DNA of 64,000 bases from Paenibacillus phytohabitans (GCF_013141775.1 NZ_WHOB01000016.1:310001-374000); one strand, 5' to 3'. Positions 26,106 to 34,807 are shown, counted from the stretch's first letter. Notes: a model not told the origin generated them from the sequence alone. Numbers and translations are program-made.

Positions 26106-27116
26106 TTAATAGGGATCTGTTACGGCACCAAGCACTGCCCCCCGGATATAGGGTTGTCCATTCAAGCTCTTCAGACCTGCGGCAGAGCCGGTGACAACAA
26201 CTCCCAGAATCCGGATATCTGAAGCGTCAGGCTCAGCCTTATCCTTTGTGAGGTACCGGCTGATCCGCTTATACTCGCTGTAATAATCCTTATGCTGGAG
26301 TCCCGTTTGAAGCATTCCGAGAAAGTCCTCCGGCAGTACCTCGTCGCTGTTTGGCCCCGTTCCAAAGCCGTATACGCCTGCGGAAGATGACATCGGCTGC
26401 GGATTCACCATTACACCCTCCCCGTCCTCATGAGGTTTCAGATTGAACCAGGAGGATTCATCATAGGTATCCACCCAATACCATACGGGTCTGACCTCCC
26501 GGGGAAGCATGCTTTTCACCTCTTCAAAGGAATAGGGTTTGTCAAAAGACAGCGCCATCTCCGCCAGCTCCTCCGGTTCCATTCTGGTAAGCAGGTTAAG
26601 GTCATTCAGAATAGCACCACTATATTCCACACCTGGAATGTAGTAAGCCATCTCCTTCTGACCGTTATGCGGGTTATACTGCCGTCTGAACACCTGGCTG
26701 TCCGGATTTCCCGGGGGCACTGACTCCTGCAGATTGGTTGTGCCGCCATAAGCGCCAGTGGCAAAAGGAAACCACCACTCGTTGTAATTGAACCATTTCT
26801 CATTCCATGGGACGGGTACACCTTCAATGATTTTGTAAGTGCTCATCTCCAGTACTCCCGACAAAAATCCACGGTTATCCCTAAAGCCTGAAGGATATTC
26901 ATTGGGACTGCTGATCATTAAATATCTCCACTCGCTATAATGGGCCTCTGCGGACCGGCGCTCCATCAGCTTCGCCGCACCGAAGAATATGGCGGTCAGT
27001 GTAAGAATAGTAACCAGCAGCGAAATAACAATACTGCGGATTAAGCTTTTGCGTTTGGCTTTTTTCAGTGTTTGGGCCAAATTCTGATCCTCTTGTCCAT
27101 CCCATGGGGCTGTCAT
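26106..27116 (-). CDS. Anti-sigma factor with sigma-regulator N/C domains
   Basis: 336 residues. A short cytoplasmic part (about 30 residues) is followed by one transmembrane helix (SIVISLLVTILTLTAIFFGA, about residues 28-48) and a large extracytoplasmic region. This is the layout of the Sigma_reg_N/Sigma_reg_C anti-sigma family of Bacillota. It overlaps the upstream sigma gene by 4 nt (ATGA), so the pair is co-translated. Expected role: hold the ECF sigma factor at the membrane until an envelope signal arrives. No cysteine/histidine ZAS motif is visible, so it is not a zinc anti-sigma. Confidence 0.85.
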   Translation of the reverse strand: MTAPWDGQEDQNLAQTLKKAKRKSLIRSIVISLLVTILTLTAIFFGAAKLMERRSAEAHYSEWRYLMISSPNEYPSGFRDNRGFLSGVLEMSTYKIIEGVPVPWNEKWFNYNEWWFPFATGAYGGTTNLQESVPPGNPDSQVFRRQYNPHNGQKEMAYYIPGVEYSGAILNDLNLLTRMEPEELAEMALSFDKPYSFEEVKSMLPREVRPVWYWVDTYDESSWFNLKPHEDGEGVMVNPQPMSSSAGVYGFGTGPNSDEVLPEDFLGMLQTGLQHKDYYSEYKRISRYLTKDKAEPDASDIRILGVVVTGSAAGLKSLNGQPYIRGAVLGAVTDPY

Positions 27117-27610
27117 TCAGCCTCACCTCCATAAATATGTTGAAACTGCTGTCTGGCACGGTATAAGGAAGCCTTTACTATCCCTTCTGAGACTCCCAGA
27201 AGCGCAGCAATTTGTTTATAAGAGAACTCCATTTCATACTTCAGCAGAATTAGCTGGCGGTTCGCCGGGTTCATCCTGCCGAGGATCTTCTCAATCAGCA
27301 TTTTTTGCTCCTGCTGCAGCAGGATGGACTCCGGAAGTTCGCTCTCCGGCGCTTCATAATCCTCCATTTCATCAGAATACCGGAACCGTGTCTGCCTCCG
27401 GCATAGATCATAATAGCTGTTAATCGCTACCTTATAGAGCCAGGCACTGTACTTATGGCCGTCAATCCCGTCAATATACAGCAAGGCTTTGTATACTGTA
27501 TCCTGTACGATGTCTTCCGCATCTGCACTTCCGGCACCCAGCCGGATTAAATATCTGCGTATTTCTGCCATTTTGGATTGGAGCAGCTGCTCTTTGTTTC
27601 CAGCCCCCAC
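27113..27610 (-). CDS. ECF-type RNA polymerase sigma factor
   Basis: 165 residues. Region 2 is seen in AEDIVQDTVYKALLYID and KYSAWLYKVAINSYYDLCRR; region 4 in RQLILLKYEMEFSYKQIAAL with the helix-turn-helix LGVSEGIVKASLYRARQQF. There is no C-terminal extension. GTG at 27610 is seven nt after AAGGGGG; the GTG six nt upstream abuts the ribosome site. Upstream lies AAC-N16-CGT, the usual spacing of an ECF promoter, so self-activation is likely. This pair sits between rnjB and tepA, which are adjacent in B. subtilis. Confidence 0.9.
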   Translation of the reverse strand: MGAGNKEQLLQSKMAEIRRYLIRLGAGSADAEDIVQDTVYKALLYIDGIDGHKYSAWLYKVAINSYYDLCRRQTRFRYSDEMEDYEAPESELPESILLQQEQKMLIEKILGRMNPANRQLILLKYEMEFSYKQIAALLGVSEGIVKASLYRARQQFQHIYGGEAE

Positions 27611-27633
27611 TTTCACACCCCCTTGGCAGTATA

Positions 27634-27655
27634 ACGATTGAGCTTCTTAAATGTT
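27634..27655 (-). promoter_or_regulatory. Candidate autoregulatory ECF promoter
   Basis: On the minus strand AAC (27653-27655, within CACAACATTT) and CGT (27634-27636, within ATCGTTAT) are exactly 16 bp apart, the canonical AAC/CGT arrangement of ECF promoters. Confidence 0.45.
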
Positions 27656-27686
27656 GTGTCCGCTGGCAAAAAATCTTATGGCTGCA

Positions 27687-27740
27687 CAAAAAGCCCCTCC
27701 TCCCCAGGAAACCGTCCAATATTTCCGGGGAGAAGGGGCT
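27687..27740 (-). terminator. Intrinsic terminator after rnjB
   Basis: AGCCCCTTCTCCCC and GGGGAGGAGGGGCT form a long GC-rich stem followed by TTTTTG on the minus strand. Confidence 0.93.
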
Positions 27741-27774
27741 ATTGCCCTGCATATATTCTAAATGAAGCTTTGAA

Positions 27775-29454
27775 TTATACTTCCATGATAATCGGCAGGA
27801 TCATCGGTCTGCGGCGTGTCTGCTCGTAGAGGAAACGGCCAAGCGAGTCTTTGACACTGGTCTTCAGAGAAGCCCACTCATTGACCTTCTCGCTCATCAG
27901 ACGCTGCAGCGTACCGGATACAATCCGGTTAGCTTCGTCCAGGAGACCTTCAGACTCCCGCACGTAGACAAATCCGCGGGAAATGATATCCGGTCCGGAG
28001 ACAATAGCTCCATTCTGCTTGCTGAGTGTTACCACTACAACCAGAATTCCGTCCTGGGACAAGAGCTTACGGTCACGCAGTACGATATTGCCGACATCGC
28101 CGACACCAAGTCCGTCAATGAGCACGTTGCCTGCAGTAACCTTGCCGGCTCTGCGTGCTGCTCCTCCGGAAATTTCAATCACTTCGCCAAGCTCTGTGAT
28201 GAAGATGTTGCTTGGTTCTACACCAACGGACTCTGCAAGAATTGCATGTCTGCGCTGCATACGGAACTCACCGTGAATCGGAATGAAGAATTTCGGCTTC
28301 ATCAGGTTGAGCATCAGCTTCAGCTCTTCCTGGCTGCCGTGACCGGATACGTGAACACCGGAGTTGGAGCCGCTGTAAATTACATTGGCGCCAAGACGGA
28401 ACAGTTCATCAATGGTACGGCCTACATACTTCTCATTACCCGGTACTGGTGTAGCTGCAATAATAACAGTATCGCCTGGCATAATGTCTACCTTGCGGTG
28501 ACTGGAGCGCGCCATACGGGTCAGCGCGGACATTGGTTCGCCCTGGCTGCCTGTGCAAAGCACAACTACACGGTTGCCGGCCATTCTGTTCATTTCTTCC
28601 GGTTCAATCAGCATACCGTCAGGAATGTACAGGTAACCGAGCTCGGAAGCAATGGAAACTACGTTAACCATACTGCGTCCGATTACAGTAATCTTGCGGC
28701 CTGTCGATTCTGCTGCATTCACCACCTGCTGGATACGGTGCACGTTGGAAGCAAAGGTTGCTACTACTACACGCTGTTCAGCTTTACGGAAAATATCTTC
28801 CAGAACAATACCGACATTCTTCTCCGAAGGTGTAAAGCCCGGCTTTTCGGCATTGGTACTGTCAGACAGCAGTGCAAGCACACCCTTCGATCCGATTTCG
28901 GCCATCCGGTGCAGGTTCGCAAATTGACCGTTAACTGGCGTGTGGTCGAATTTGAAGTCACCTGTGTGGACAACATTGCCTTCCGGCGTCTCGATGCATA
29001 CACCGACGGAATCAGGAATACTGTGGTTGGTTCTGAAGAATGTTACCTTAAGCGAGGTGCCAAGCTCAATTTCCGAATCTTCGTTGATCAGAATTCGTTT
29101 GGTTTCACCCAGCAGGTTCGCTTCCTTGAGCTTGTTATCCACAAGGCCAAGTGTAAGTCTTGTTCCATAGACAGGAACATTCAGGTTCTTGAGCACATAA
29201 GACAATCCGCCAATGTGATCCTCATGTCCGTGGGTAAGCACAATCCCTCTTACTTTGTCACGGTTCTCAGTCAGGTACGAGATGTCAGGTATTACAATAT
29301 CAATACCGAGCATATCTTCTTCCGGGAATTTCAGACCGGCATCCACGACTACAATGTCGTTGCCGTACTGAATAACGTACATGTTTTTTCCGATCTCGCC
29401 GACTCCGCCTAATGCGAATATCGACAATTTATCGTTGTTGTTTTTTTTCGACAA
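27775..29454 (-). CDS. rnjB: Ribonuclease J
   Basis: 559 residues of the metallo-beta-lactamase/beta-CASP family. The zinc motif is LTHGHEDHIGG (about residue 74), with VHTGDFKFDHTP, LLSDSTNAEKPG and the C-terminal HVSGHGSQEELKLML and PIHGEFRMQRRH blocks. RNase J has 5'-3' exonuclease and endonuclease activity. By synteny (dapA-rnjB-tepA) this is the RnjB/YmfA orthologue. The start is TTG at 29454, 10 nt after GGAGGG. A leader of about 350 nt with strong secondary structure precedes it. Confidence 0.94.
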   Translation of the reverse strand: MSKKNNNDKLSIFALGGVGEIGKNMYVIQYGNDIVVVDAGLKFPEEDMLGIDIVIPDISYLTENRDKVRGIVLTHGHEDHIGGLSYVLKNLNVPVYGTRLTLGLVDNKLKEANLLGETKRILINEDSEIELGTSLKVTFFRTNHSIPDSVGVCIETPEGNVVHTGDFKFDHTPVNGQFANLHRMAEIGSKGVLALLSDSTNAEKPGFTPSEKNVGIVLEDIFRKAEQRVVVATFASNVHRIQQVVNAAESTGRKITVIGRSMVNVVSIASELGYLYIPDGMLIEPEEMNRMAGNRVVVLCTGSQGEPMSALTRMARSSHRKVDIMPGDTVIIAATPVPGNEKYVGRTIDELFRLGANVIYSGSNSGVHVSGHGSQEELKLMLNLMKPKFFIPIHGEFRMQRRHAILAESVGVEPSNIFITELGEVIEISGGAARRAGKVTAGNVLIDGLGVGDVGNIVLRDRKLLSQDGILVVVVTLSKQNGAIVSGPDIISRGFVYVRESEGLLDEANRIVSGTLQRLMSEKVNEWASLKTSVKDSLGRFLYEQTRRRPMILPIIMEV

Positions 29455-29807
29455 ATGAATCTAACCCTCCTATGATGTTGGACGTCATACTTTTATTTGT
29501 AAACAATGAGCTTCAATTATTTCAGCGGCGCTGTAGACTTTCTTCAAATTGCTGTTAACTTTCCTTATTCGACAAAGAAATTCCGATAAGTCTGTATAAT
29601 TGCGCAAGGCGAAACTCCCGAACCGGGCAGTAATATCGTCTTGAAGCGGGCAAACGCCGTCAAAATTTCATCACCGCGCCCCTCGCGCGAAAATCCGGCA
29701 TGTTTAGCACAGACTTATCCAAGGACCTATCCTGTCTCACAATGTAAAATTACATTGACGGAAGATTACCGCATATTTTATTTTAACCGCACCGAATCAC
29801 TTAAGGA
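29455..29807 (-). promoter_or_regulatory. Long structured 5' leader of rnjB; no coding sequence seen
   Basis: This gap of over 300 nt holds no convincing gene. On the minus strand GATAAGTCTGT (29709-29719) and ACAGACTTATC (29585-29595) are perfect 11-nt complements enclosing 113 nt. Inside are CGCGC-GAGGG-GCGCG and CCCG-GTT-CGGG hairpins. The whole region would be transcribed from the promoter at 29809-29838 and could fold into a multi-branched RNA. I do not recognise a known riboswitch consensus. Confidence 0.5.
29740..29757. promoter_or_regulatory. 18-bp palindrome near the rnjB promoter
   Basis: CAATGTAA-AA-TTACATTG has perfect 8-bp arms. It lies 52-69 bp downstream of the -10, inside the leader. 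It could be a repressor operator or an RNA hairpin. Confidence 0.5.
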
Positions 29808-29808
29808 C

Positions 29809-29838
29809 ATTATACATGATTTTTTTGGCAAAAGACAA
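29809..29838 (-). promoter_or_regulatory. Probable sigma-A promoter for rnjB
   Basis: TTGTCT (29833-29838), 18-bp spacer and a perfect TATAAT (29809-29814) on the minus strand. Confidence 0.6.
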
Positions 29839-29961
29839 GTCATCCTGATCCTAGTCCTATTCTTTCCTTAACAAACAGCCATTATTTGAGGAAAAGACAA
29901 GCAAAAAAGCGGTATATGGCTTGCGTTTTTTTACATAGTCTTTATACGGATCTGACAAAAT

Positions 29962-29993
29962 AAAAAACCGCCCGCTCTGTAGAGCGGACGGTT
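29962..29993 (-). terminator. Intrinsic terminator after dapA
   Basis: ACCGTCCGCTC-TACA-GAGCGGGCGGT followed by TTTTTTATTTT on the minus strand. 29839-29961 holds no gene. Confidence 0.95.
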
Positions 29994-30031
29994 AGCGATA
30001 TATATCTGCTTAAGAAATACTGGATTGATAC

Positions 30032-30907
30032 CTATTTCAGTAAAGCTGCAATAAAAGCTGCTTCCTCTTCCGTCGGAGAAACCAGCGGCAGCCGGACTGA
30101 ACCTACGTCAATCCCGCGCAGACCCAGCGCATATTTCACCGCCGAAGGATTCGGCAGCGGCTGCGGGCATTCGAACAACCCCTTGAACACAGGAAACAGC
30201 GTCCGGTGGAGCTCACCGGCACGGCGGACATTCCCGGAAGTGAAGGCTTCGATCATCTCCAGCATCTGCGCCCCGACAATGTGGCTGGCTACGCTGATAA
30301 TACCGTGGCCGCCCACAGCAAGCGTGGCCAGACCCGCAGAATCATCCCCTGAGTAGACATGGAAATCATCCGGGCAGGCCGAGGCAATCAGGGTGATCTG
30401 ATCCACAGAGACGCATTCCTTCGTAGCGACAATGTTCGGAATCTCGGCCAGACGCAGTGTGGTTGAGACACTTAAGCTCACCGTAGTGCGGCTTGGTACA
30501 TTGTATAAGATGCAAGGCAGCGAAGTCTCGGCGGCAATGGACGAGAAATGCCGGTAGAGCCCTTCCTGATTAGGTTTGTTGTAATAAGGGACGACCAGAA
30601 GCACACCGTCCACGCCGATTTTCTCGGCTTCCTTCGTGAGCTCGATGGAATGTCTGGTACTGTTGCTGCCGGTTCCGGCGATGATTTTGCAGCGTCCGCC
30701 TGCCTGCTTTTTGACAAAAGAAAACAGCTTCAGCTTCTCATCATCGGTTAAGGTAGGCGATTCACCCGTTGTTCCGCAGACTACCAGCGCAGCGGATTTC
30801 TGTTCTTCTATCAGGTAATCGACAAGCCTTGAAGTTGCTTCCCAGTTGATTTCTCCGTCCCCGTCAAACGGGGTTACCATTGCGGTTATTAGTCTTCCGA
30901 AATCCAC
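30032..30907 (-). CDS. dapA: 4-hydroxy-tetrahydrodipicolinate synthase
   Basis: A 291-residue TIM barrel that condenses pyruvate with aspartate semialdehyde, the first committed step to diaminopimelate, lysine and dipicolinate. The Schiff-base lysine is in IVATKECVSVDQ, the proton-relay tyrosine in ILYNVPSRTT, and GTTGESPTL holds the conserved threonines. The start is GTG at 30907, 8 nt after AAGGAGG; the longer frame to 30949 has no ribosome site. It is the last gene of the dpaA-dpaB-dpaA-dapG-dapA string. Confidence 0.96.
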   Translation of the reverse strand: MDFGRLITAMVTPFDGDGEINWEATSRLVDYLIEEQKSAALVVCGTTGESPTLTDDEKLKLFSFVKKQAGGRCKIIAGTGSNSTRHSIELTKEAEKIGVDGVLLVVPYYNKPNQEGLYRHFSSIAAETSLPCILYNVPSRTTVSLSVSTTLRLAEIPNIVATKECVSVDQITLIASACPDDFHVYSGDDSAGLATLAVGGHGIISVASHIVGAQMLEMIEAFTSGNVRRAGELHRTLFPVFKGLFECPQPLPNPSAVKYALGLRGIDVGSVRLPLVSPTEEEAAFIAALLK

Positions 30908-30923
30908 TTTGAATTCCTCCTTG

Positions 30924-32144
30924 TCAGCGGTGCAATTCAAACTTGGCATGCAGGGCGCGAACCGACTGCACCATATCTTCCTTCTTCACAAGAACCCAAA
31001 TCGTTGTATTGGAGTCTGCGGATTGCAGAATCTGAATATTTTGCGAGCTGAGCGCTTCAACAATACGGGCCATGATTCCCGGCACCCCATTGATGCCTCC
31101 GCCGATAACGGATACCTTCGCACAACCGGACAAGCTCCTAGGACGCAGCCCCAGCTCCTGCAGCACAGAGATTGCTTTCTCCGATTTGTCATCAAACACA
31201 GTGTACAGAGCCTCGGATGGAGTCACATTAATGAAGTCTACGCTGATTCCATTATCCGCCATGCTTTTGAAAATCTGCAGCTGTACGCCTGTTCCGTTGC
31301 CGTCCGGACATTCCACGGAGATCTGTGTAATGTTGCTGACATACGCAACGCCCGTGACAAAACGGTCAACGACTCCGTGCGAAACATCGCTGAAGCCTTC
31401 AGGATGGGTAACAAGCGTCCCTTCCGCTTCGGAGAACGTTGACCGTACACGTACCGGAATCTGAGCCTGCATAGCGATTTCTACAGCCCGGGGATGAATA
31501 ACCTTGGCTCCCTGATAGGCCATATTGCAGATTTCCGTATAACTGACATAAGTAAGCTGCTTCGCATCTTCGACAATCCGCGGATCAGCGGTCAGAATGC
31601 CGTCAACATCGGTATAAATATCCACCATATCCGCACGCAGTGCAGCACCGAGCGCTGTTGCCGAAGTATCGCTTCCTCCGCGGCCAAGGGTTGTGAAATC
31701 ACCGGCTTCGGTTTGACCCTGGAACCCGGTTACTATTACTACTTTATGCTCACGCAGTTCGCGTAGAATGCGTTCTGTCCGCACATCGAGAATTCTTGCA
31801 TTGCCGTAGCTGCTATCTGTCACGAATCCGGCTTGCGCCCCCGTAAGCACGGTAGAACGGATCCCTTCCTGCTCCAGCAGTCCGCAGAGGTTGGCCGCCG
31901 AGATAATCTCCCCGCAGCACATCAGCAGATCACGCTCGCGGTCGGGCAGCGAGTTCCCGCTTTGTGCCGCCAGATCCAGCAGTGTATCTGTAGCATAAGG
32001 CTCCCCTTTGCGGCCCATTGCCGAGACTACAACCACCAGGCTGAACCCGCTGGCCAGCTCCCGTTTGACATGACGGATTACATGTTCTCTGGCCACCGGT
32101 GTGGAGAGCGAGGTTCCGCCGAATTTTTGCACCAAAATACCCAT
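30924..32144 (-). CDS. dapG: Aspartokinase (DapG type)
   Basis: 406 residues. The kinase domain starts MGILVQKFGGTSLSTP and contains GFQGQTEAGDFTTLGRGGSD. Two ACT domains follow in the last 140 residues (ISVECPDGNGTGVQLQIFKS and VSVIGGGINGVPGIMARIVE). It phosphorylates aspartate. In B. subtilis DapG is the isozyme inhibited by meso-diaminopimelate, and it is the one encoded next to dapA and spoVF, which supports this name. AATGGAGGAATTATAA precedes the ATG. The two ACT domains are encoded in the same frame; no internal beta-subunit start was examined in detail. Confidence 0.95.
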   Translation of the reverse strand: MGILVQKFGGTSLSTPVAREHVIRHVKRELASGFSLVVVVSAMGRKGEPYATDTLLDLAAQSGNSLPDRERDLLMCCGEIISAANLCGLLEQEGIRSTVLTGAQAGFVTDSSYGNARILDVRTERILRELREHKVVIVTGFQGQTEAGDFTTLGRGGSDTSATALGAALRADMVDIYTDVDGILTADPRIVEDAKQLTYVSYTEICNMAYQGAKVIHPRAVEIAMQAQIPVRVRSTFSEAEGTLVTHPEGFSDVSHGVVDRFVTGVAYVSNITQISVECPDGNGTGVQLQIFKSMADNGISVDFINVTPSEALYTVFDDKSEKAISVLQELGLRPRSLSGCAKVSVIGGGINGVPGIMARIVEALSSQNIQILQSADSNTTIWVLVKKEDMVQSVRALHAKFELHR

Positions 32145-32279
32145 TTATAATTCCTCCATTACTTCTCTAAGCAAGCGCTGATAAATACGCAGAATAGCTG
32201 TTACCTTCATAGAAAACGGCTCTTGCTGCGCTGGGTGCATACCTTGAAATACTGAATCCAAGTGTTAATCTCTAACCAT

Positions 32280-33179
32280 TCATTCATTGCCTAGCGTATG
32301 CAGAACCTCGTCCGAAATCGACTGCAGCAATGCACCAGCCATAATCTTCCCAGCACTTGCCGGAGCGACAATTCCTGGAAGGCCCGGAGCCAGAATTGCC
32401 TTAATCCCGCGCTTCTCCGCGTACCGGAAATCACAGCCGCCCGGAGCCGAAGCCAGGTCGATAATTACGCAATGCCCGGGCAGACACGATAGAACCTCCG
32501 CCGTAAGCATCATACCGGGAATAGTATTGAAGATCAGATCAGCCTCTTCCACATGAAGCTGCAATGCTCCGGTCATAAAAGGCTTCCAGCCCATCTCTTC
32601 TGCGCGGGCATAATGCTCCTGCTTCCTGACCCCCACGGATACCCTGGCTCCAAGGCCTTGCAGGGTCCTGGCCATCGTGAAGCCGGTTCTGCCGATGCCC
32701 AGCACCATTGAATTGGAGCCATGTATGGTGAAATCGGTGTTCTGAATGGCTATAACCAGCGCGCCTTCCGCTGTAGGAATGGAATTGTATATCGCCACAT
32801 CATCCCGGTCCAGCAGCTCCACGAGTTTCAGTGAATGCCTGGTACACAAGGCACGCAAATAATCTTTGGCCATACCAGTATATACTATACAATCTGCCCG
32901 CAGCGCCGCGATATGTTCGTCCAGCAGCTGCAGCGGACCGGAGGAATACAGCGCGTTAAGCTTTCCTTCCTCGTCGCATCCTGCCACGGGCAGCACCAGC
33001 ACATCGGCTGTGCCGAGCAGTTCTGCGGTCATTGGTTCCATACTCACCCCCGGAACCGGAGTCTCCCACTGGTCGAACCCCGCGGCACTTACTGCCGCAT
33101 TCATCTCTACGCATCTGCGGATCACTTCGAGCTGTCTTGCGTCCCCGCCCAGGAATACGATCCTGATGCCAGTAAGCAT
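32280..33179 (-). CDS. Dipicolinate synthase subunit A, second copy
   Basis: 299 residues, roughly three quarters identical by eye to the copy at 33911-34807. It keeps the N-terminal MLTGIRIVFLGGDARQLEVI, the nucleotide-binding VLGIGRTGFTMARTLQGLGA, and the ASAPGGCDFRYAEKRGIKA block, so no domain is lost. The Shine-Dalgarno is weaker (AAAGGGGC against AAAGGAGC in copy 1), and 134 nt separate it from dpaB, against direct abutment for copy 1 and dpaB. It stands where B. subtilis has asd. It could be a paralogue with altered timing, partner or substrate, or a spare copy. Both copies look full-length and under coding constraint. Confidence 0.88.
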   Translation of the reverse strand: MLTGIRIVFLGGDARQLEVIRRCVEMNAAVSAAGFDQWETPVPGVSMEPMTAELLGTADVLVLPVAGCDEEGKLNALYSSGPLQLLDEHIAALRADCIVYTGMAKDYLRALCTRHSLKLVELLDRDDVAIYNSIPTAEGALVIAIQNTDFTIHGSNSMVLGIGRTGFTMARTLQGLGARVSVGVRKQEHYARAEEMGWKPFMTGALQLHVEEADLIFNTIPGMMLTAEVLSCLPGHCVIIDLASAPGGCDFRYAEKRGIKAILAPGLPGIVAPASAGKIMAGALLQSISDEVLHTLGNE

Positions 33180-33313
33180 AAGGAAGATGCCCCTTTCCTC
33201 AACCCTGATCAATGCTCCAGCCTTAACCTGCTGAATAAAGTGTTGAACCGCCCTCAGGATGAGGACGGCAGATATGTTACGTATGTGCTTGGCTGCTGTG
33301 AAGAGCCGAAATG

Positions 33314-33910
33314 CTATGCTGAATGAAACCGTTCGATAATCATAGGCTGCAGCTGGCTGCCTTGCAGGGCTGCATAACAAGCCTCAGGAATAAGGTCCAT
33401 CCGGGCCACAAGCGAGTTAGGCTTAGCAACCGGATTATCCTGGCCGAATGGCACAAAATAAATATTTTTAGTTACCAGCAGCTTAGCAATATTCGCCGCA
33501 TTCAGGCCCAGTCCATCGTTGGTGGAGATCGCCAGCACCAGCGGACGCCCGTTGCGCATCTGCGATTTGGCAGCCATCAGCACCGGACTGTCCGTCATGG
33601 CATTCGCCAGTTTGCTTGTTGTGTTCCCTGTGCAGGGAGCAATCGTAAGTACATCCAGCAGCTTCGAAGGACCCAGCGGTTCCGCTTCAACAATTGTAGA
33701 AATGATATCATTCCCCGTTATATCTTTCAACTGTTTTAACCAATTTTCCGATGTGCCAAAGCGCGTATCCGTGTTCAGCACAGATGCCGATACAATCGGC
33801 ACCACGTTGGCGCCGCCATCCATGAACCGCTGAATCTGCGGCATTACCTCGGCAAAGGTGCAGTGAGAGCCGGTAATTGCATAACCAACTGTTTTTCCAT
33901 GCCAATCCAT
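33314..33910 (-). CDS. dpaB: Dipicolinate synthase subunit B
   Basis: A 198-residue flavoprotein-like (HFCD family) subunit that with DpaA oxidises dihydrodipicolinate to dipicolinic acid in the mother cell. Visible motifs are GYAITGSHCTFAEVMPQIQR, VLTIAPCTGNTTSKLANAMT and FVPFGQDNPVAKPNSLVARM. Its ATG at 33910 directly follows the stop of dpaA copy 1 (TAAATG), so these two are the ancestral operon pair. GGGGGGAC lies in the dpaA tail as its ribosome site. Confidence 0.95.
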   Translation of the reverse strand: MDWHGKTVGYAITGSHCTFAEVMPQIQRFMDGGANVVPIVSASVLNTDTRFGTSENWLKQLKDITGNDIISTIVEAEPLGPSKLLDVLTIAPCTGNTTSKLANAMTDSPVLMAAKSQMRNGRPLVLAISTNDGLGLNAANIAKLLVTKNIYFVPFGQDNPVAKPNSLVARMDLIPEACYAALQGSQLQPMIIERFHSA

Positions 33911-34807
33911 TTATTCGTCCCCCCTGATTGAAGTCTCGCCTGATAACGACTGTACCAGTGCATTAGCCATAATGATTCCGGCGCTCTTGGGGGCCACAAT
34001 ACCGGGAAGTCCCGGTGCCAGCATCGCCTTGATCCCGCGCTTCTCGGCATAGCGGAAATCGCACCCGCCCGGTGCGGAAGCCAGATCGATGATCACGCAG
34101 TGCCGCTGAAGACGCGATAGAACCTGTGCGTTAATAATCATGCTTGGAATGGTATTGAAGATCAGATCCGCTTCCGGTACGTGAAGCAGCAGATCTCCGG
34201 TCATAAACGGCTTCCAGCCCATTTCCTCTGCCCTTGCGTAATGCTCCTGTTTCCTTACACCAACTTTTACACTTGCACCCATGCCTTGCAGTGCCCTGGC
34301 CATGGTGAATCCCGTCCTGCCCATTCCGAGCACCATGGAGGTAGAACCATGGATGGTGAAATCGGTATTCTGTATGGCCATAACCAGTGCACCCTCAGCT
34401 GTGGGGATTGAATTGTAAATGGCCACATCGTCCCGGTTCAGCAGCTCCACCAGCTTGAGTGAATGTCTGGCACACAGGCCGCGCAAATAGCTTTTGGCCA
34501 TGCCGGTATACACGATAGCCCGGGACGGCAGCGCAGCAATATGCTCTTCCAGGAGCTGAAGGCGTTCTGAAGCGAATACCGCATTAATATAACCTTCATC
34601 ATCGCAGCCGACAGCCGGCAGCACCAGCACATCTGCGCTGCTGAGTAATTCTGCCGACATTTGTTCCAGGTTAACCCCCGGGCTTGGGGCATCCCACTTA
34701 TCGAATCCGGCAGCGCTTACCGACCCATCCATTTCCACACATTTCCGAATCACTTCAATTTGTCTCGCGTCCCCGCCCAGGAACACGATCCTGATGCCAG
34801 TAAGCAT
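33911..34807 (-). CDS. dpaA: Dipicolinate synthase subunit A, first copy
   Basis: 298 residues. It has the NAD(P)-binding fold VLGMGRTGFTMARALQGMGA, the IYNSIPTAEGALVMAIQNTD segment and the ASAPGGCDFRYAEKRGIKA block, typical of SpoVFA. With DpaB it makes spore dipicolinic acid. The ATG at 34807 is 10 nt after AAAGGAG. It is abutted to dpaB and so is likely the orthologue of B. subtilis spoVFA. CATAAGATG about 55 nt upstream loosely resembles a sigma-K -10, the expected control, but this is weak evidence. Confidence 0.95.
   Translation of the reverse strand: MLTGIRIVFLGGDARQIEVIRKCVEMDGSVSAAGFDKWDAPSPGVNLEQMSAELLSSADVLVLPAVGCDDEGYINAVFASERLQLLEEHIAALPSRAIVYTGMAKSYLRGLCARHSLKLVELLNRDDVAIYNSIPTAEGALVMAIQNTDFTIHGSTSMVLGMGRTGFTMARALQGMGASVKVGVRKQEHYARAEEMGWKPFMTGDLLLHVPEADLIFNTIPSMIINAQVLSRLQRHCVIIDLASAPGGCDFRYAEKRGIKAMLAPGLPGIVAPKSAGIIMANALVQSLSGETSIRGDE

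Noticed and set aside
29641..29871. A 76-codon plus-strand frame in the dapA-rnjB gap
   Set aside because: TTG start without ribosome site, no protein-like features; it overlaps the rnjB promoter and leader.
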